Source: Abelmoschus esculentus
Taxonomy: Eukaryota > Streptophyta > Magnoliopsida > Malvales > Malvaceae
Direction of reading: 5' to 3'
Assembly: GCA_035048815.1 (NCBI GenBank)
Contig: JAUCBN010000011.1
Span: 19,422,001-19,486,000 of the forward strand
Length of the DNA stretch: 64,000 bases
Shown here: piece after piece, positions 45,074 to 57,148 of the stretch
Position numbering within the stretch: position 1 is the stretch's first letter
Layout of the letters: every line of letters begins with the position of its first letter
Notes under the pieces: model-generated
Database searches by the model: none
What the model was told of the DNA's origin: nothing
What the model saw: the letters and a program-made list of their open reading frames with translations, nothing else
Program-made: the position numbers and the translations under genes

Positions 45074-45945
45074 TGATTTGTCCTGCTCACAGTCACCACC
45101 TAGTAAACTAGGCTTTTAAGTAGAACCTTACTGCTGCTGCTTGTTCCTACTTGTTAGTAATCACTATTGTTTCTTTAGTTATTGGATTCAGCTTTCAATT
45201 TTGTGTTGCTCTTTGTCCTTGTGATGGTATATGTTATTCTGGAATGCTACTTAAATCTAATCCCTTTCGATATCCATGGTGCTATAATGTGAAAGAATTT
45301 GCATATTGTAAAACACAGATATCCATGTGTATCTAAGCTTTGCTGAGACTTCAAAAATGAATGAAACTGATGAAGGTGCCTCTAATTTTGTTTGTTGTTT
45401 GTATCTGGACTGCTTCTAGGAAAGATAACTGAATAGGAGATTTTTGAAGGGATGGAAAGTTTGATGCAGAATTCTTTGCAAGATATACAGGTTTCGGATT
45501 CATGCTTTGTTCTATTTATCTTGATGGTGTAGTTGGAATTTGATGAAAGTTATGGTGGTGGAATGATTCTTGCTGAAAGTGGGGCATATTGTCTCGATTG
45601 ATTTTTGATATTAACTTGCTTTTCATTTGACTTATTACCAAAATAGGGTTTTTTGAAACGCCTTAAAACGAGGCTAAAGAAAGCTGCGATTGAAATTCTT
45701 ACAAAAAAGTATAAGAATTTCGGTATAAACTTTTCGGTATATATCAAAATTTATACATTTTTTTTTATAATAAATTTAGTATATACCAAAATTCTTACCC
45801 TTTCGAAAATTTTATAATTTCTTTAAGAAATTTGTTATATGCCGAAATTCTTACACTTTTTTTAAAAATTCAGTATTACTCAAAAATTGATATTGAAATT
45901 CTTACGATTTTTGTATAAATTTTGATTTTACTCTATTTTAGCATC
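45074..45945 (+). other. 3' flank of the L1-domain gene
   Basis: The sequence after the stop probably contains the 3' UTR; no unambiguous AATAAA was seen in the first 300 bp. From about 45,690 the word 'gaaattcttac' or 'aaaattcttac' recurs four times (about 45,690, 45,789, 45,846, 45,893). The 61-codon frame at 45,151-45,336 is not supported as a gene. Confidence 0.4.
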
Positions 45946-45953
45946 ATTTTAAG

Positions 45954-46617
45954 TAGGGGTGTTCAAAATTACTCGACCTGACTACCCGAAAAAAATGACG
46001 GGTAATTCTCGGAAAAAAAATTACTCGATTGGGCCGGGTACCTAACCCGAGAATAATTGGGTCGGGCTTGGGCTGATTTTTTCTAATTATCGGGTACTCG
46101 ACCTGACCCGACTAATTTAAAATTATATATTTTTTTAGTTTTAAATTATATTTTTATGGTAAGTTCCTTAATATTTGTACATAAAATTAAATTTAAATCT
46201 TTAAATTAATTTTATGTTTGTATCTTTAAATTTTTAAAATTTTTAAATATATTTTATTAATTTGTTAATATCGAAAGAAAAAAACGATATTAATATTTTT
46301 AAAATCATTTTAACGATAAACTCTAATAAATATATGTGTATATACATTAAAATATTTTAAAATTAATTGTAAATCACTAATATTTATGTTTGTTCATATA
46401 TTATAAAATTTTAAATTTTGTGTTTAATATGTGATTTTTTTAAATTTTAAAATAAAAAAATAAAAATATATATACGAACCGGGTATTCGTTACCCGATTA
46501 GTCGGGTACCTGATTTTTGTGGGTATCCAATAACAAGTATCCGGTATAAATGGGTCGAGACACGGGCCAAAAAATCATTACCCGAAACAACCGGATACCC
46601 GGTAATAATCACCCCTA
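45954..46617. mobile_element. Non-autonomous hAT element (664 bp) with perfect 8-bp TSD
   Basis: Ends are TAGGGGTG and CACCCCTA in inverted arrangement. The exact octamer ATTTTAAG lies on both sides (45,946-45,953 and 46,618-46,625), diagnostic of hAT insertion. The interior has subterminal 'cgggta/tacccg' words repeated in both orientations at both ends, likely transposase binding sites, and an AT-rich centre. No transposase is present, so it would move only in trans. Confidence 0.85.
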
Positions 46618-46625
46618 ATTTTAAG

Positions 46626-47629
46626 ACATCTTACCCTGAAATTTTCTCAAAATAAGAATCCAAATTATATTCTTTATTTGAAATAGTTACTTAAAGTTTT
46701 TAAAGTTATTTTTATCAAAAAAAAATGTTTAAAGTTTTTTTTTCTTTCTAAAATGTCTAATATGTCATTTTTGTCTCGTTTTAAAGTCTTTTTAGTCACA
46801 GCCAAAAAAAACTTGAATCCCTTATTTTCCCTCAATGTCTTTAGGTCCCATTGATTTCTGAACCCATGAAGGTGAGTGATATCTATGGAATGCTGTAGGA
46901 TGGACTTGTGCGGAACAGTCAAAGCCTTTACTGCCAGAAGTACAAAGTGATGATTTTTAACGCTAGGATACAGAAAGAGACACAAAAGGATATTAGATTT
47001 TTGTCCTATTAAAACCGAGACACATCCTTTAGTACTTTCGATATTAATATTTAATGGAATGCGATCGTTAAGAGAATGATTGTCAGAAAAATAACACTTC
47101 AATGTTTAGTACACTAAGAAAGTACTGATTAATATTGAAAAAAAGCAGAGATATAGTACATTCCTCGATAAATGTTAATGTTAAGATTTAAATTCATATT
47201 AGATGAGATTATATGAATATCTTTAGTTTTAAGTTAAATTATATAAATGATCACTCAATTATAAATTAGTGTCGATATGATTATTATATTTTTAAATTTA
47301 AAAAATATATTATATAATTATTAAAATAGTTCTATTATAGTCATCTTCTATTAAAAATTAATGAAGGATGATATGACAATTAAAAGTAAAAGAGTATAAT
47401 TACACATTTAATCTCTATTATTTACTTAATTTTTTAATTTGATCTTAATTTTATTTTAATAAAATAATTTAATTACTTAATTAGGTATCACCACATTATT
47501 AAAAAACTTTATTTATATGTATTTAATTTATTTAATCCATTGCACAATAATCTAAAACAGAAAACTTTATTTAAAGAATTTTTCTGATATTTTTTATCTT
47601 GTCAATTAAAGCTCGACTAAAACCATAAA
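46626..47629. other. AT-rich intergenic sequence
   Basis: A 142-codon minus-strand frame (46,674-47,102) has no recognisable domain and is bracketed by low-complexity sequence; I do not call it a gene. Beyond 47,100 nothing is recognised. Confidence 0.35.
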
Positions 47630-47815
47630 AGACAAAATTATGCGTCACTATTGCAAGAAGATGAGGCACATGAAGAAACATTACTGGAAACAACATGATA
47701 AACCAACAGTTGAAAATCATCCACCAATGAAGCTCATAAAAAAATCACAATCTATTGCAACAACTAATAATAATTCGAGTGGTCTTTCTAAACAAATATA
47801 AATAGAATAAATACA
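47630..47815 (+). pseudogene. Copia element gag zinc-knuckle fragment
   Basis: The plus strand encodes 'HYCKKMRHMKKHYWKQ', a decayed CCHC knuckle (expected form C-x2-C-x4-H-x4-C), followed by a Lys/Asn/Ser-rich stretch. It is the most upstream part seen of the copia element whose RT lies at 48.7-49.6 kb and RNase H at 59.8-60.4 kb. Confidence 0.5.
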
Positions 47816-48650
47816 ATTATAATTTCAAGGGTCACATGAATACATGACTCACTTCATCTAGCTACTTATATTCTACCAAGGGTTAATGTTGAAGATCCAT
47901 GTTGATGGTGCTCCGCAACGCTCGTTCTACCTACTTACTTGTGAACGGAAATACAACTCTAAACGTTTAGCTACAAAAGCTCAGTGGATACACATTCAAT
48001 CGACCGTGCCTCAAGTAAATCATAACTATGCACATGCTAGATGAGATATGATAATATGATATGAAACAATAACATTACCATAGTAGCCTAAACACATTAT
48101 ATAAGTAAACGATAATCAAAATAAGGATAGTAAACAAACCATGAGTGAGGTCCAATAACACCAACACTAGAAGGCCTATTCATGCTCGAAATTTCACATC
48201 AAGCTGCTCGAAATATCACATTGAGCTAGTATACTTGAAATCTTGTATCGAGTGGGGCTCAAAATCTTACATCGAGTAAAAGTCATCACTTAAAATTTTA
48301 CATCGAATGACCTTCATAAATCTCCTGAAATCTCACATCAAGTGACCTTTATAGTGTTGCTACGCTCATTCACTGAGCATCTGAATCACACCAAACAAAG
48401 ACTTCTAACAACACAATCATCAACCAAAGATCCTTCGACGTTACTATTACAAGCAATCATCTCGTATACCAACCAATACAACTCATTTAAGTCATACAAG
48501 CATCCTAAACATTCGTTTTAAGTTTTAATATTTATTATTTGGTTCCAAAGACTCTTACAAACCATTACCATCAATTATAGAATTCCCAAACTTAAAATAT
48601 GATTAAAATTTCTTCTCACTTACTTGAGTTTGAGTATCTATCTATTGCTA
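47816..48650 (-). repeat. Chromovirus LTR relic inside the copia element
   Basis: It resembles 19,190-19,780 of the chromovirus B 3' LTR in the same orientation: 'gatggtgctccgcaac', then 'tacctacttac', 'acaaaagctcagtggatac', 'catgagtgaggtcc' and the 'gaaatctcacatc' series. Identity is low and the ends are lost. Confidence 0.55.
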
Positions 48651-48750
48651 AAACAAAAGGGATTAGAGTGTGTACAAAACACCCTATTTAAAAATATATT
48701 GATTATAATAATTTAATGTTATATTCTAAGACTTTATACCTGTAACTATT

Positions 48751-49567
48751 AATTAGATATTATAGAATCTTAAGTGGAAAAGAGCTATTGAAGAGGAAGT
48801 TGAAGCAGTAGAAAATAATAGAACTTAATCTGTTGTTGATCTTTCATAAGAAAAAACTAGTAGGTTGCAAGTGGGGGTTTGTCATTAAATACAATATCGA
48901 TAGGAGTGTGCATAGGTACAAAGTTAGACTTGTGTCCAAACACTTCACACAGACCTATAGGGTTGACTATAAAGAGACCTTTTGCTCCAATAGTCAAATT
49001 AAACACTAGCAGAGTGTTATTGATTTTGATTGTGAATAATAACTGAAAACTATACCAATTGAACATTAAAAATATCGTTTTTAATGGTAAGTTAGGGAAG
49101 GATGTATACATAAAGATACCCCTAAACATAAAGTTATGCTAGAAAAATCACTATATGGACTAAAACAATCTCTTTATGTTTTGACAGATTCACAAAAGTT
49201 ATCCTTGAGAGTGGATATCAATAGTCTCTAACAGATTATATATTATTTTATAGTATAACTTCAAAAAAAATTATCTTAATAGTGTATGTGGATGATATAA
49301 TTTTGACAAGTGACGAGGAAAAAATAAGTCATCCAAAAAATTTTGAACAAAATATTTAAAATAAAATACCTAGTAAAACTTAGATATATTTTAGGTATGA
49401 AGGTAGATAAATCGAGAAAAGGATTGATCAGTAACTAGATGAAATATGTCATGAATTTATTCACTAAAAACTAGAATGTTAGATTTCAAACTAGTCGAAA
49501 CACCTATGGATATAAACTTGAAATTCAGCTTATGTTATTCAAGTCCAAAAATATATAAGGGTTTTAT
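48751..49567 (+). pseudogene. Copia reverse transcriptase, first part (broken)
   Basis: Fragments in shifting frames encode 'LKWKRAIEEEVEAVENN', 'GCKWGFVIKYNIDRSVHRYK', 'HFTQTYRVDYKETF', 'LEKSLYGLKQSLY' and the catalytic 'VYVDDIILTSD' at about 49,277-49,309, with Y-V-D-D intact. 'KLVETPMDINLKF' follows. Many stops and indels. The reading is cut at 49,567 by a non-autonomous LTR element and resumes at 57,741. Confidence 0.75.
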
Positions 49568-51335
49568 TGAGTGGATCAAACAATCGAAAATGACCAAGAG
49601 GGGAGGGTGAATTGACATATTTAAAGTTTGTGTAAAGTTTAGAAAAATTGAAAATTAAGGATACAATGATTTATAGTGGTTCAAGCTTCGAACAAGCTCT
49701 ACATCCACTACGTTAGCTCACACTAAGTATTTTAACCCAATTCATTATCGAATTTGACCTTTTTCTCGGTTCAAGGGATAATGACTTAACCTCGCAAGGT
49801 TTACAAGAAATAAAGAATGATAATTAAAGTTTCTCTAAAATAAATATTTGCCCCAATTACAAGTATAACACTCCCCAAACTTAACTACAAAAGATAAGAA
49901 TGAAGTACAAAGAGTAAGTTATGAATTTGGCAATTTGAGCACTTGAGGTTGGATTGAATGCTTGAATGTTAGCTTGAGGATCAATAGTAGTTGTTGCTGT
50001 TTTGAATGTTTATTGTTTTACTCTTGCAATGATTTCTAATTGTTGGAGTATTTGGGATCATAAATATAGACGTTAATACTTCTTTTTCCCACCATAAATG
50101 CACTTCTACAACTATTGGTATCGATACTCTGGGTACCTGTATCGAAACTCCTATAAGGCGTATCGATACTGGCCAACTACTTTTTGAAGTCTAACTAACA
50201 AGAAACGATAAAAAACATTTAATACTTTAAAATCCTTAAAAAATAATCCAGGAATCTAAATGCTTATGTATAATATCGATATTGTTTTGAATATTCCATT
50301 TAATCTTTAATTAAAAGGGTGGTATCGATACTGATTGAAAAAAGTTTTGAAACCAATTTTCACAGTTTCAAAATGGTATCGAAATGGTCTTGTGCCGTAT
50401 CGATGCGACTAGAAAAATTCAAGAACATTCATTGAAAATATAAATACAATATCGGTATCGATATCGTTAAGGATGATATTGAAATGCCTAGAAGATTTTG
50501 AATGTTTTGACTTGAAAAATCTTGAGTAAAATTAATTTTGGGTTATTGTTTTGACTTAGAAAATTTTATTTAACTTGTCAATTTATTTTGACCTTAAAAA
50601 TTTAAAATAGTTATTTATCTTCTTTTTTATATCAAAATCAAATTTAGTTTTTTTTAAATAGATGCAACTAATTTTATTAACAAGAAAATACTCAATATTA
50701 CAATAATGGTTTACAATTATCATTATAAACTAAAAATATAATTTGATCATTTTCTTAAAACTAGCCACTCTAGATCAGACAAGGATCATACATAAAAAAG
50801 TTTAAAACTTATCCAAAGATTTGATCGAAAAGATAGATACGAACGAATCTGATTGCATTAGTAAACGAACCAAAAGGGGATTAATCTATGAAGATCCCTG
50901 AGAAACGCAGATCAGAACAGAGCGTCGTGGTAAACTATCCACGAGCGCAAACCACGTATCCATATTCAATCTGAGGGTCCAAAGCAAAGAAGATCATCGT
51001 GATAACAAATAAGCGCCATCTTGATCAATCATGGCGTCGTCAGATCCAACCTTAAAAAAACAAAACAAAAGAAAAACATGCTAAACGACAGAAGAAACGT
51101 ATCAAACGACAGAAGAAACGTACCAAAAGATAGAGTAGATCATGCCACAAGAGCAGAATTATTTATTAATAAAAAACAAAAACGATAGAGTCCGGCGGAC
51201 GACGACCAATACTAAGATTAGTGTCGCCGCCGACACTCAAAGAAGAAGAAGAAACAAATATGTGCCAATAGGAGATTTTAGGAGAATTGGTTGTTGATAT
51301 TTTAGGAGATTTTTAAAATCAAATTTAGTTTTACA
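49568..51335 (-). repeat. 3' LTR of the LARD-like element (copy A, interrupted)
   Basis: It starts (plus strand) TGAGTGGATCAAACAATC and ends GTTTTACA. It matches copy B word for word over long stretches ('ggccaagaaggggtgaattg', 'caagctctcatccactac', 'ttaaaatccttaaaaaataa'). It is interrupted at 50,652-51,314 by a retroposon. The LTR carries several GTATCGATAC palindromes. Confidence 0.7.
50652..51314 (-). mobile_element. Non-LTR retroposon (5'-truncated LINE or similar) with 18-bp TSD
   Basis: AAAATCAAATTTAGTTTT occurs at 50,634-50,651 and again at 51,315-51,332, an exact 18-bp target duplication. The insert has a short poly(A) on the minus strand directly beside it, preceded by 'aataaaattagttgcatct'. 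This is the signature of target-primed reverse transcription. The interior has a GC-richer stretch (50,880-51,060 and 51,190-51,240) without an identifiable open frame. LINE fragment or processed host transcript are both possible. Confidence 0.7.
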
Positions 51336-51347
51336 ATTTCCCCTTTT
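51336..51347 (-). promoter_or_regulatory. PPT of the LARD-like element
   Basis: On the minus strand aaaaggggaaat directly precedes the LTR start TGTAAAAC. Confidence 0.5.
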
Positions 51348-51756
51348 CGATATAACAAAATCAAAAATAAATCTTTAAGTAAAGTTTTGCCTTAATATGT
51401 GCATAGGTTTAAAAGATTGAGTTTTAAAGACTTCTCCCCTTTTTGTTAAATCAAAATCAAAGATATATAAATAGATAAATAAAAGCACATAAACAATAAG
51501 TAAGTAAGACCTATATAAGAACGATAAGTTCATAATCCATAACATTAAATTCAAATAACAATCCAACATAGAAATCAAAGAATAGTACTTAAAATATAAT
51601 TTGGTACATAAGTGTTAAAAACCTAAAATATGACATGGAATGAAAAATGTAACTAATCGTAAGAGCCAAAAGCAAACTAGCCTATAGCTAACAAAGCTAC
51701 TCCTCTCCACCGACATTCTCATCCTCATCATCATCACGGGAAACTCAAGATTTGTA

Positions 51757-52790
51757 TCATTCATCATAAAATGCTTTAATGGACATACTCATGGAAATGT
51801 GTGAAGCTTCAAGATCTGTTATACGAGTATTTAGAGCATTAAACTCACCTTCGAGGATGTTGAAGCGGGTGTCAATATGGTTGCTGAGTCTGACGAACTG
51901 GTCGATAAGGAATGTCATGAGAGCATCATTAGGAGCACCTTGATTGACTGGCTCGAGATCAATAGGTTGAGGAGGAGGAGGTTCCTCTCCACGAATCCAA
52001 TCACCTCCAATAAATTGAAAGTGAGAGCAATTGAGGGAGGTCTCACCTATTGGCTCCTTTATCGTTTCCGAAGGTTGTACGAGCAATCGATCTCCAAATG
52101 CAGAAAAAGAGAGCTTAAGGCACAAGCATAGGAGAAGGATAAGCATTGTTTGGTGTGACAATTTTGAACTTGCCACTCTTTCTCCGCAAACATAATCTTA
52201 GCAAGATTGAGACATTTCTCTTGGCAAAAACAAGTAATCCAAAAGCTATCAACATGTTGAATCCAAGAGTAATTTTCGTTCGAGGGACGGATCCACCAAA
52301 ATATGATCAAGTGTAGAAACCGATCATGGACATCTAGGTTGATGATGGATCTGGTGAGATTGTGTCTAAGAGAATTCTCATCTTCAATTCCTGCATCTTT
52401 AAATCCAAAAGCTTCACAAATAAGCTTTACGTCGAAATGAAATTGTCGTCCCATAAGGAAGGATTCGATATCCATAACTTGAGATTTATCTTTTGAAAGA
52501 ATACACGTGGTGTTAGAATAAAAGATGAGAACAAGAGTGAGAAAGAAGAAACCGGGCAATAATAAGAATTTTATGAACTTCTAAAGTTGGAAGAGATGAA
52601 GATATCAGAATTGAAACTTGTCCGAGTTCATAAAATTGATATCAGAACAATGTTTCTTCTTGAGCTTATGGTTGCAATATTGATGAAAGTTCTTGTAGGA
52701 TCCACGATCAACAAAATATTTTTGGTAAATATTGGGAAGGTTCAATCGAGTAGAATCCTCTTCGGTAGCCGATGAACTTTCAACCTCAAT
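51757..52790 (-). pseudogene. PF20167-like plant transposon-domain ORF (broken)
   Basis: Two overlapping minus-strand frames (52,559-52,059 and 52,176-51,757) and an upstream stretch from about 52,790 encode parts of one protein. The core has 'MGRQFHFDVKLICEAFGFKD', 'TRSIINLDVHDRFLHLIIFW', and 'CLNLAKIMFAEKEWQV'. The C-terminal part has 'PPPPQPIDLEPVNQ' and a heptad stretch, 'HIDTRFNILEGEFNALNTRI'. The core pattern resembles the 'putative plant transposon protein' domain found in many dicot repeats; its function is unknown. Stops and frame changes near 52,560 and 52,080 break it. An apparent hydrophobic start (PGFFFLTLVLIFYS) arises from frame-shifted sequence and is not a signal peptide. Confidence 0.55.
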
Positions 52791-53583
52791 ACATTATTAT
52801 TTCATTGGTTCCATAATCTAGATAAACAACTTAGGATTATTAGGCACTTGAAAACTATATATGCATAGATAACCTTGTTCAATCCTATAATAATCAATAA
52901 CTCAAGGGTTTTAAAAATTAAAAACAAAGTTTAAAACACAATTGGTTAAAGAATTGAAAAAACAATGATAAAAAATACGACCAAAAGATTTTATATTTGA
53001 ACAAAAAAATTGAATTTTTGAAAAAAATTGTGGGATTTTAAAAACCCATACATAAAACATGAATAATATGTACAAATATTAAATTTTAACTAACTAAAAT
53101 CAAACGAAAATAAAATTCGAAATTACCTTGAGTAGAGATTTAGGAAGAAATTAGGGTTTTTTGAGCACAAGATTTGAAAATAGCTTTAGCCTTCACCTTT
53201 CGATAAAAACCCTTAAAAAACTTGATGTTTGTGTGAAGAAAATAGGAGAATGAGGGGTTTATTTATATTATTTTCGGCTAGGATTTTGAGGTTGAAGAAG
53301 GAAAGTGTTTTAATTAGGTTAGATTTAAAATTTTAAGCCCTTAAAATACTTCAGTCGACGTGAGTATAGATATCCCATAAAATAGTATCAATACGCCAAT
53401 ATAGATACACGAGAATAGAGTTTTGATATGGTGTTGTATCGATACAACCTTTACCCGTATCTGAACTAGAGGTGTATCAAAACGCTTTTAAGGCATTTCA
53501 ATATTAGCTTACCTAGAAACGTCCTAATAAAGAACACTAAGAGACGATATTGAAATTATTGGAACCTGTTTCGATACCACTTA
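52791..53583 (-). other. 5' leader of the LARD-like element
   Basis: On the minus strand this lies between the PBS and the ORF. It has a C/T-rich, splice-like layout (ctcattctcctattttcttc near 53,240) and tatcgatac words at 53,370-53,570. No coding is seen. Confidence 0.35.
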
Positions 53584-53600
53584 GCTAAACTTTGATACTA
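53584..53600 (-). promoter_or_regulatory. Met-tRNA-like primer binding site of the LARD-like element
   Basis: The minus strand reads TAGTATCAAAGTTTAGC, which differs from the common initiator-Met primer site TGGTATCAGAGC only by G-to-A changes and one transition. It lies directly inside the LTR end. Confidence 0.55.
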
Positions 53601-53602
53601 AT

Positions 53603-54213
53603 TGTTGAGTGGATTAAACAATCAAAAATGGCCAAGAAGGGGTGAATTGACACTTTTAAAATTTGTGGAAGGTTTGGAAAAATTGAAAAATAATGACATA
53701 ATGATTTATTATGGTTCAAGCTTCAAACAAGCTCTCATCCACTACCTTAACTCCCACTAAGGATTTTCAACCTAAATCACTATTCAATTCGACCTTTTTC
53801 TTGGTTTAAGGGATAACCGTTACAACGAGTTAATCTTTCTACCCAAAGATTGACTTACCCTCATAAGGTTTACAAGAAATGAAGAATGACAATTAAATTT
53901 TCTCTTAAAGAAATAATTGTCCCAATTACAAGTATAACACTCCTTAAACTATAAGAATGAAGTGCAAAGAGTAAGTATATGAATTTGGCAATTTGAGCAC
54001 TTGAGGTTGGATTGAATGCTTGAATGTTAGCTTGAGGATCAATAGTTGTTGTCGTTTTGAATGCTTGTTTTTATACCCTCTCATTGATTTTTAACTTTTT
54101 TGAGTGGTTGAGATCATAAATATAGATGTTAGGACTTCATCTTCCCACCATAAATGTACTTCAGCAACTACTAATATCGATACTCGGGGTACCTGTATTG
54201 AAACACTGCTGAA
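53603..54213 (-). repeat. 5' LTR of the LARD-like element, left part (copy B)
   Basis: It matches 49,568-50,150 of copy A. It is cut at about 54,213 by a truncated Athila copy; the rest of the LTR continues at 57,149. Confidence 0.7.
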
Positions 54214-55980
54214 ATAGAAAGAGATGTTATGTGCATTTAACAAGAGGTATCCATCGAGTTACAATTCTTCCCAAAAAGATATGGGCCAATTCGGGTACAG
54301 GTGTTTCCTTTTGTATTATCATGGTGGAGGTTTCTTTCTTTCGTGTTCTCTTATAATTTATGCATATCCTCCACCTTGATTTTATTCTTGAAGGCATAAA
54401 TAAACTATTAGAAAAAAATATATCAATATCTAACCATTGAATTACTTCATTCTCGTTGACTTCTATCATAGTTGGATATAGCCTTCGTTGTCGTAACAAT
54501 TGTTGTGCTAGCCAATTGTCGTGGCAATCATCTGCCAAAATTCTATGCACATCAAGTGAAGAACTATCTTTATCGAAGTCTTCAAGAATCAACCCATCAT
54601 GTTCGTTAGTTTTCTCAAACATCTCCATCAGTAGAGGTTTTGTTATGACACTAATTTTGGAGGGAATCACCATAGATAAAAATATCATCTCTCAAACAAT
54701 CATTCCTTACTTTTGATGGCTGCAAATCTTGTAACTTTGATTCCTCAGAAGATACCTGTAATGAAATAGGTGAGTTTTGAAAGAATTCAAAATGTTTGAT
54801 TATTACCTTCTCATATTTCATTAACAAGGTATCGCCATCTTGTTGACCGAGCATGTTGTCATATAATTGCCCTGACAACTGTGAGTAAGATTAATCCTTA
54901 GATTTTTTCTTTAGCATGTAACATCCTAGGAATCAGACTCTTCAGAATTTGTTGTAGAAGTACTCTCATCGGCTTCACTAATTGTTGTCGCAATCTCGTT
55001 GTGTTCAGACTCTTCAATTGACATGACAATTATTTTTGTAGACCCATCCAGTGTTGGGCAGTCTTTCTCATCAACATACTTTAGACTCGGAGGTTCCAAA
55101 ATTTACTCTTTGTCCTTTAGTGTTGGGATTTCAGTATCCCTAAGAACTGATTATGGGGGCATGCTATCCATGACATATGTAAATCTCCTCAATTGATCTT
55201 CCAAATCCCCCAAGCGTGCATCCAACTCGAATTTCCTTGCATCCATGGACTTTATTCGATCTCCCATCTTCTCTATTAATCTGTTCATTCTATCTAGTGA
55301 TGCTTGCACTTCTTCCTCGAAAGAATTTGGATTCTCTTAAAAAGGACTATAATGCCATGGCATATCTGTAGTATCAACAAAATTGTCATGGTAAAAAAAA
55401 ATTGAGCATTTTGATCATACCATGAAGGATTTTACTGTTGGTTCCATCTATGATCCTCCATGTGGCCATATGTTCCAGTACTGTACGAGCAATTGCTAAA
55501 TAAATGATTTTCTCCATAATAAGAACAGAAAATTTTCCTAGCATGAACTTGTTAGGCTGCTCTTTGTTGGTATAGGTAATCATCATTTAATGTAAAAATT
55601 ATTGATTGGTTTGATTCCTATCTTCCAACATCAGCTCTCGAACAAACTTCTTTCTATCTTGTTGGGCAACTCTAGGTCGGCATAGATAATCATCATTTAA
55701 TCTAAGAAATTTTTGATTGGTTCAATTCATATTTTCCAACATCAACTCCCGAACATATTTCTTTTATTGTTCTGTATCTCGAAGTTTCTTGGTTAACATA
55801 GGTAATCATCAAGAAATTCTTGATTGGATCTATTCATATCTTCCAACATCAACTCCCGAATAGATTTCTTTTTATCGTTCTATATCTCAAAGTTCTTCAA
55901 CTTGATGTACACCTAATTATTTTGTTCTTTTTTTTCAAAAAAAGAAAATAAGTAATGCAAGAAACTAAAAACAAAGTCGC
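54214..55980 (-). pseudogene. Athila element 3 gag region (broken, truncated)
   Basis: Downstream of the Athila 3 PBS the minus strand encodes scattered gag pieces: three diverged copies of a block ending 'LMLEDRN' or similar (55,585-55,890), a Gly/Trp-containing stretch at 55,586-55,386, the helical 'RMNRLIEKMGDRIKSMDARK', and 'LGDLEDQLRRFTYVMDSMPP'. From 54,688 to 54,227 a 153-codon frame ('DGLILEDFDKDSSSLDVHRI' ...) is not assigned with confidence. Pol is absent; the copy ends at about 54,213. Confidence 0.55.
55570..55895. repeat. Three imperfect ~120-bp tandem copies in Athila 3
   Basis: 'ggtaatcatcatttaatg' ... 'gattggtttgattcctatct' ... 'tccaacatcagctctcgaac' recurs as three consecutive diverged copies starting near 55,573, 55,683 and 55,798. 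Confidence 0.65.
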
Positions 55981-55990
55981 TATTGTCAAT

Positions 55991-56007
55991 CCTCGGCAGT
56001 GGCGCCA
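55991..56007 (-). promoter_or_regulatory. Primer binding site of Athila element 3
   Basis: The minus strand reads TGGCGCCACTGCCGAGG, a tRNA-Asp-type site, followed by the same 'caatagcgactttg' word as in Athila 1. Confidence 0.75.
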
Positions 56008-56013
56008 AAAACT

Positions 56014-57148
56014 TGTTCTATGTTTTAAGCGCTTTGCAATTACGTACAAGTTAACACGTTTCAAGTTATAGTATAGAAAGATATTGTCTCCGCAGGGATT
56101 GGTGTTTCTTCCGGAATCTAATTTCTTGCACTGAAAATAAAGACACAAGTGAATTATAGAATTGATATTTAAATGAAAATAATAAAATAAGCAAGTAAAA
56201 TAAATTGGAGTAATCGATAAGAGAGGTTAGGTTGGGTTATCCTGAATTATGGAATGATGGACGAATGAGTTCTTTCTTGCAAGTGGGTACTTGCACCACT
56301 CAATTGTTCCGGCAATTGAGCTTAGTCAGATTCCCTAGTCAATTCATCCGAATGCTTGAGCTATTGCAACTAAGAGAATTGTTCGAGAAAGTTGAGCGAC
56401 TATCCTCAACATTAGGCAAAGAGTTCTTCAGTGGTCCCCGTTATCCCTAACCTGAGACGTTGTTAATTGCACAACCCATGATGATACATCCCTACGTTAA
56501 TCAAGAGTGTACAATAACTTTCTTGCACTTCTTTTAGCCGTTGAAATCCTACACTTATACTTAAGCCAGATTAGTTCTCTCGCATTTGGATCGAACCATG
56601 CCTATTCGTTTTGTGAATCTAATTCTCCCGAATCTAGATAAATTAATCGTTTATCAAGGTCCTTTCCCAATTCTCTCGTAAACCAAATTAACACCAAGAA
56701 TAGACAAACCTTAATTAAGAACACTCAAAAGCTTAGATAGAATTCAATTGTAATCAAACCTTAAAACAAATATCTCAAGCCAACTTTACGTTAGTTCATG
56801 TCTGGGCAAAATATCCAACAACAATATCCTCTCATCACTCGAATAAAACAAGAAAACAAGAAGGAAATTACAACCCATTTTGCGTTAATCTCTCTCACGA
56901 TCGGCTCACTTTGTTTGGACGGCAAGCTCTTCTTTTTAATGGCTTGACTTGGTATCCTGCAAACATGGAAATAAACCAAAACAGTATCTTTTTCCACATA
57001 ATTCAATCAATCTTAAGAAATAAAGTGACAAACAAGGAAGTCAAATGAAAATGCATGAAATTAATAAAATACAACTAATTATGTGATTAAGTATAACAAT
57101 AACAATGAATAAAAAGGGTAATAAAATAGCACAATTTAACACCTAACA
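56014..57148 (-). repeat. 5' LTR of Athila element 3
   Basis: On the minus strand it starts TGTTAGGTGTTAAATTG and ends CATAGAACA before the PBS, 1,135 bp, matching the Athila 1 LTR ('ccaatccctgcggagac', 'ctaattctcccgaatc'). It was inserted into the copy-B LTR of the LARD-like element. The open frame at 56,232-56,450 is not a gene. Confidence 0.75.

Noticed and set aside
46674..47102. 142-codon minus-strand open frame
   Set aside because: No recognised domain and low-complexity ends; kept only as a note in the spacer.
52059..52559. Apparent secretion signal at the start of a 166-codon minus-strand frame
   Set aside because: The hydrophobic run is upstream frame-shifted sequence; the later blocks match a plant transposon domain with no signal peptide.
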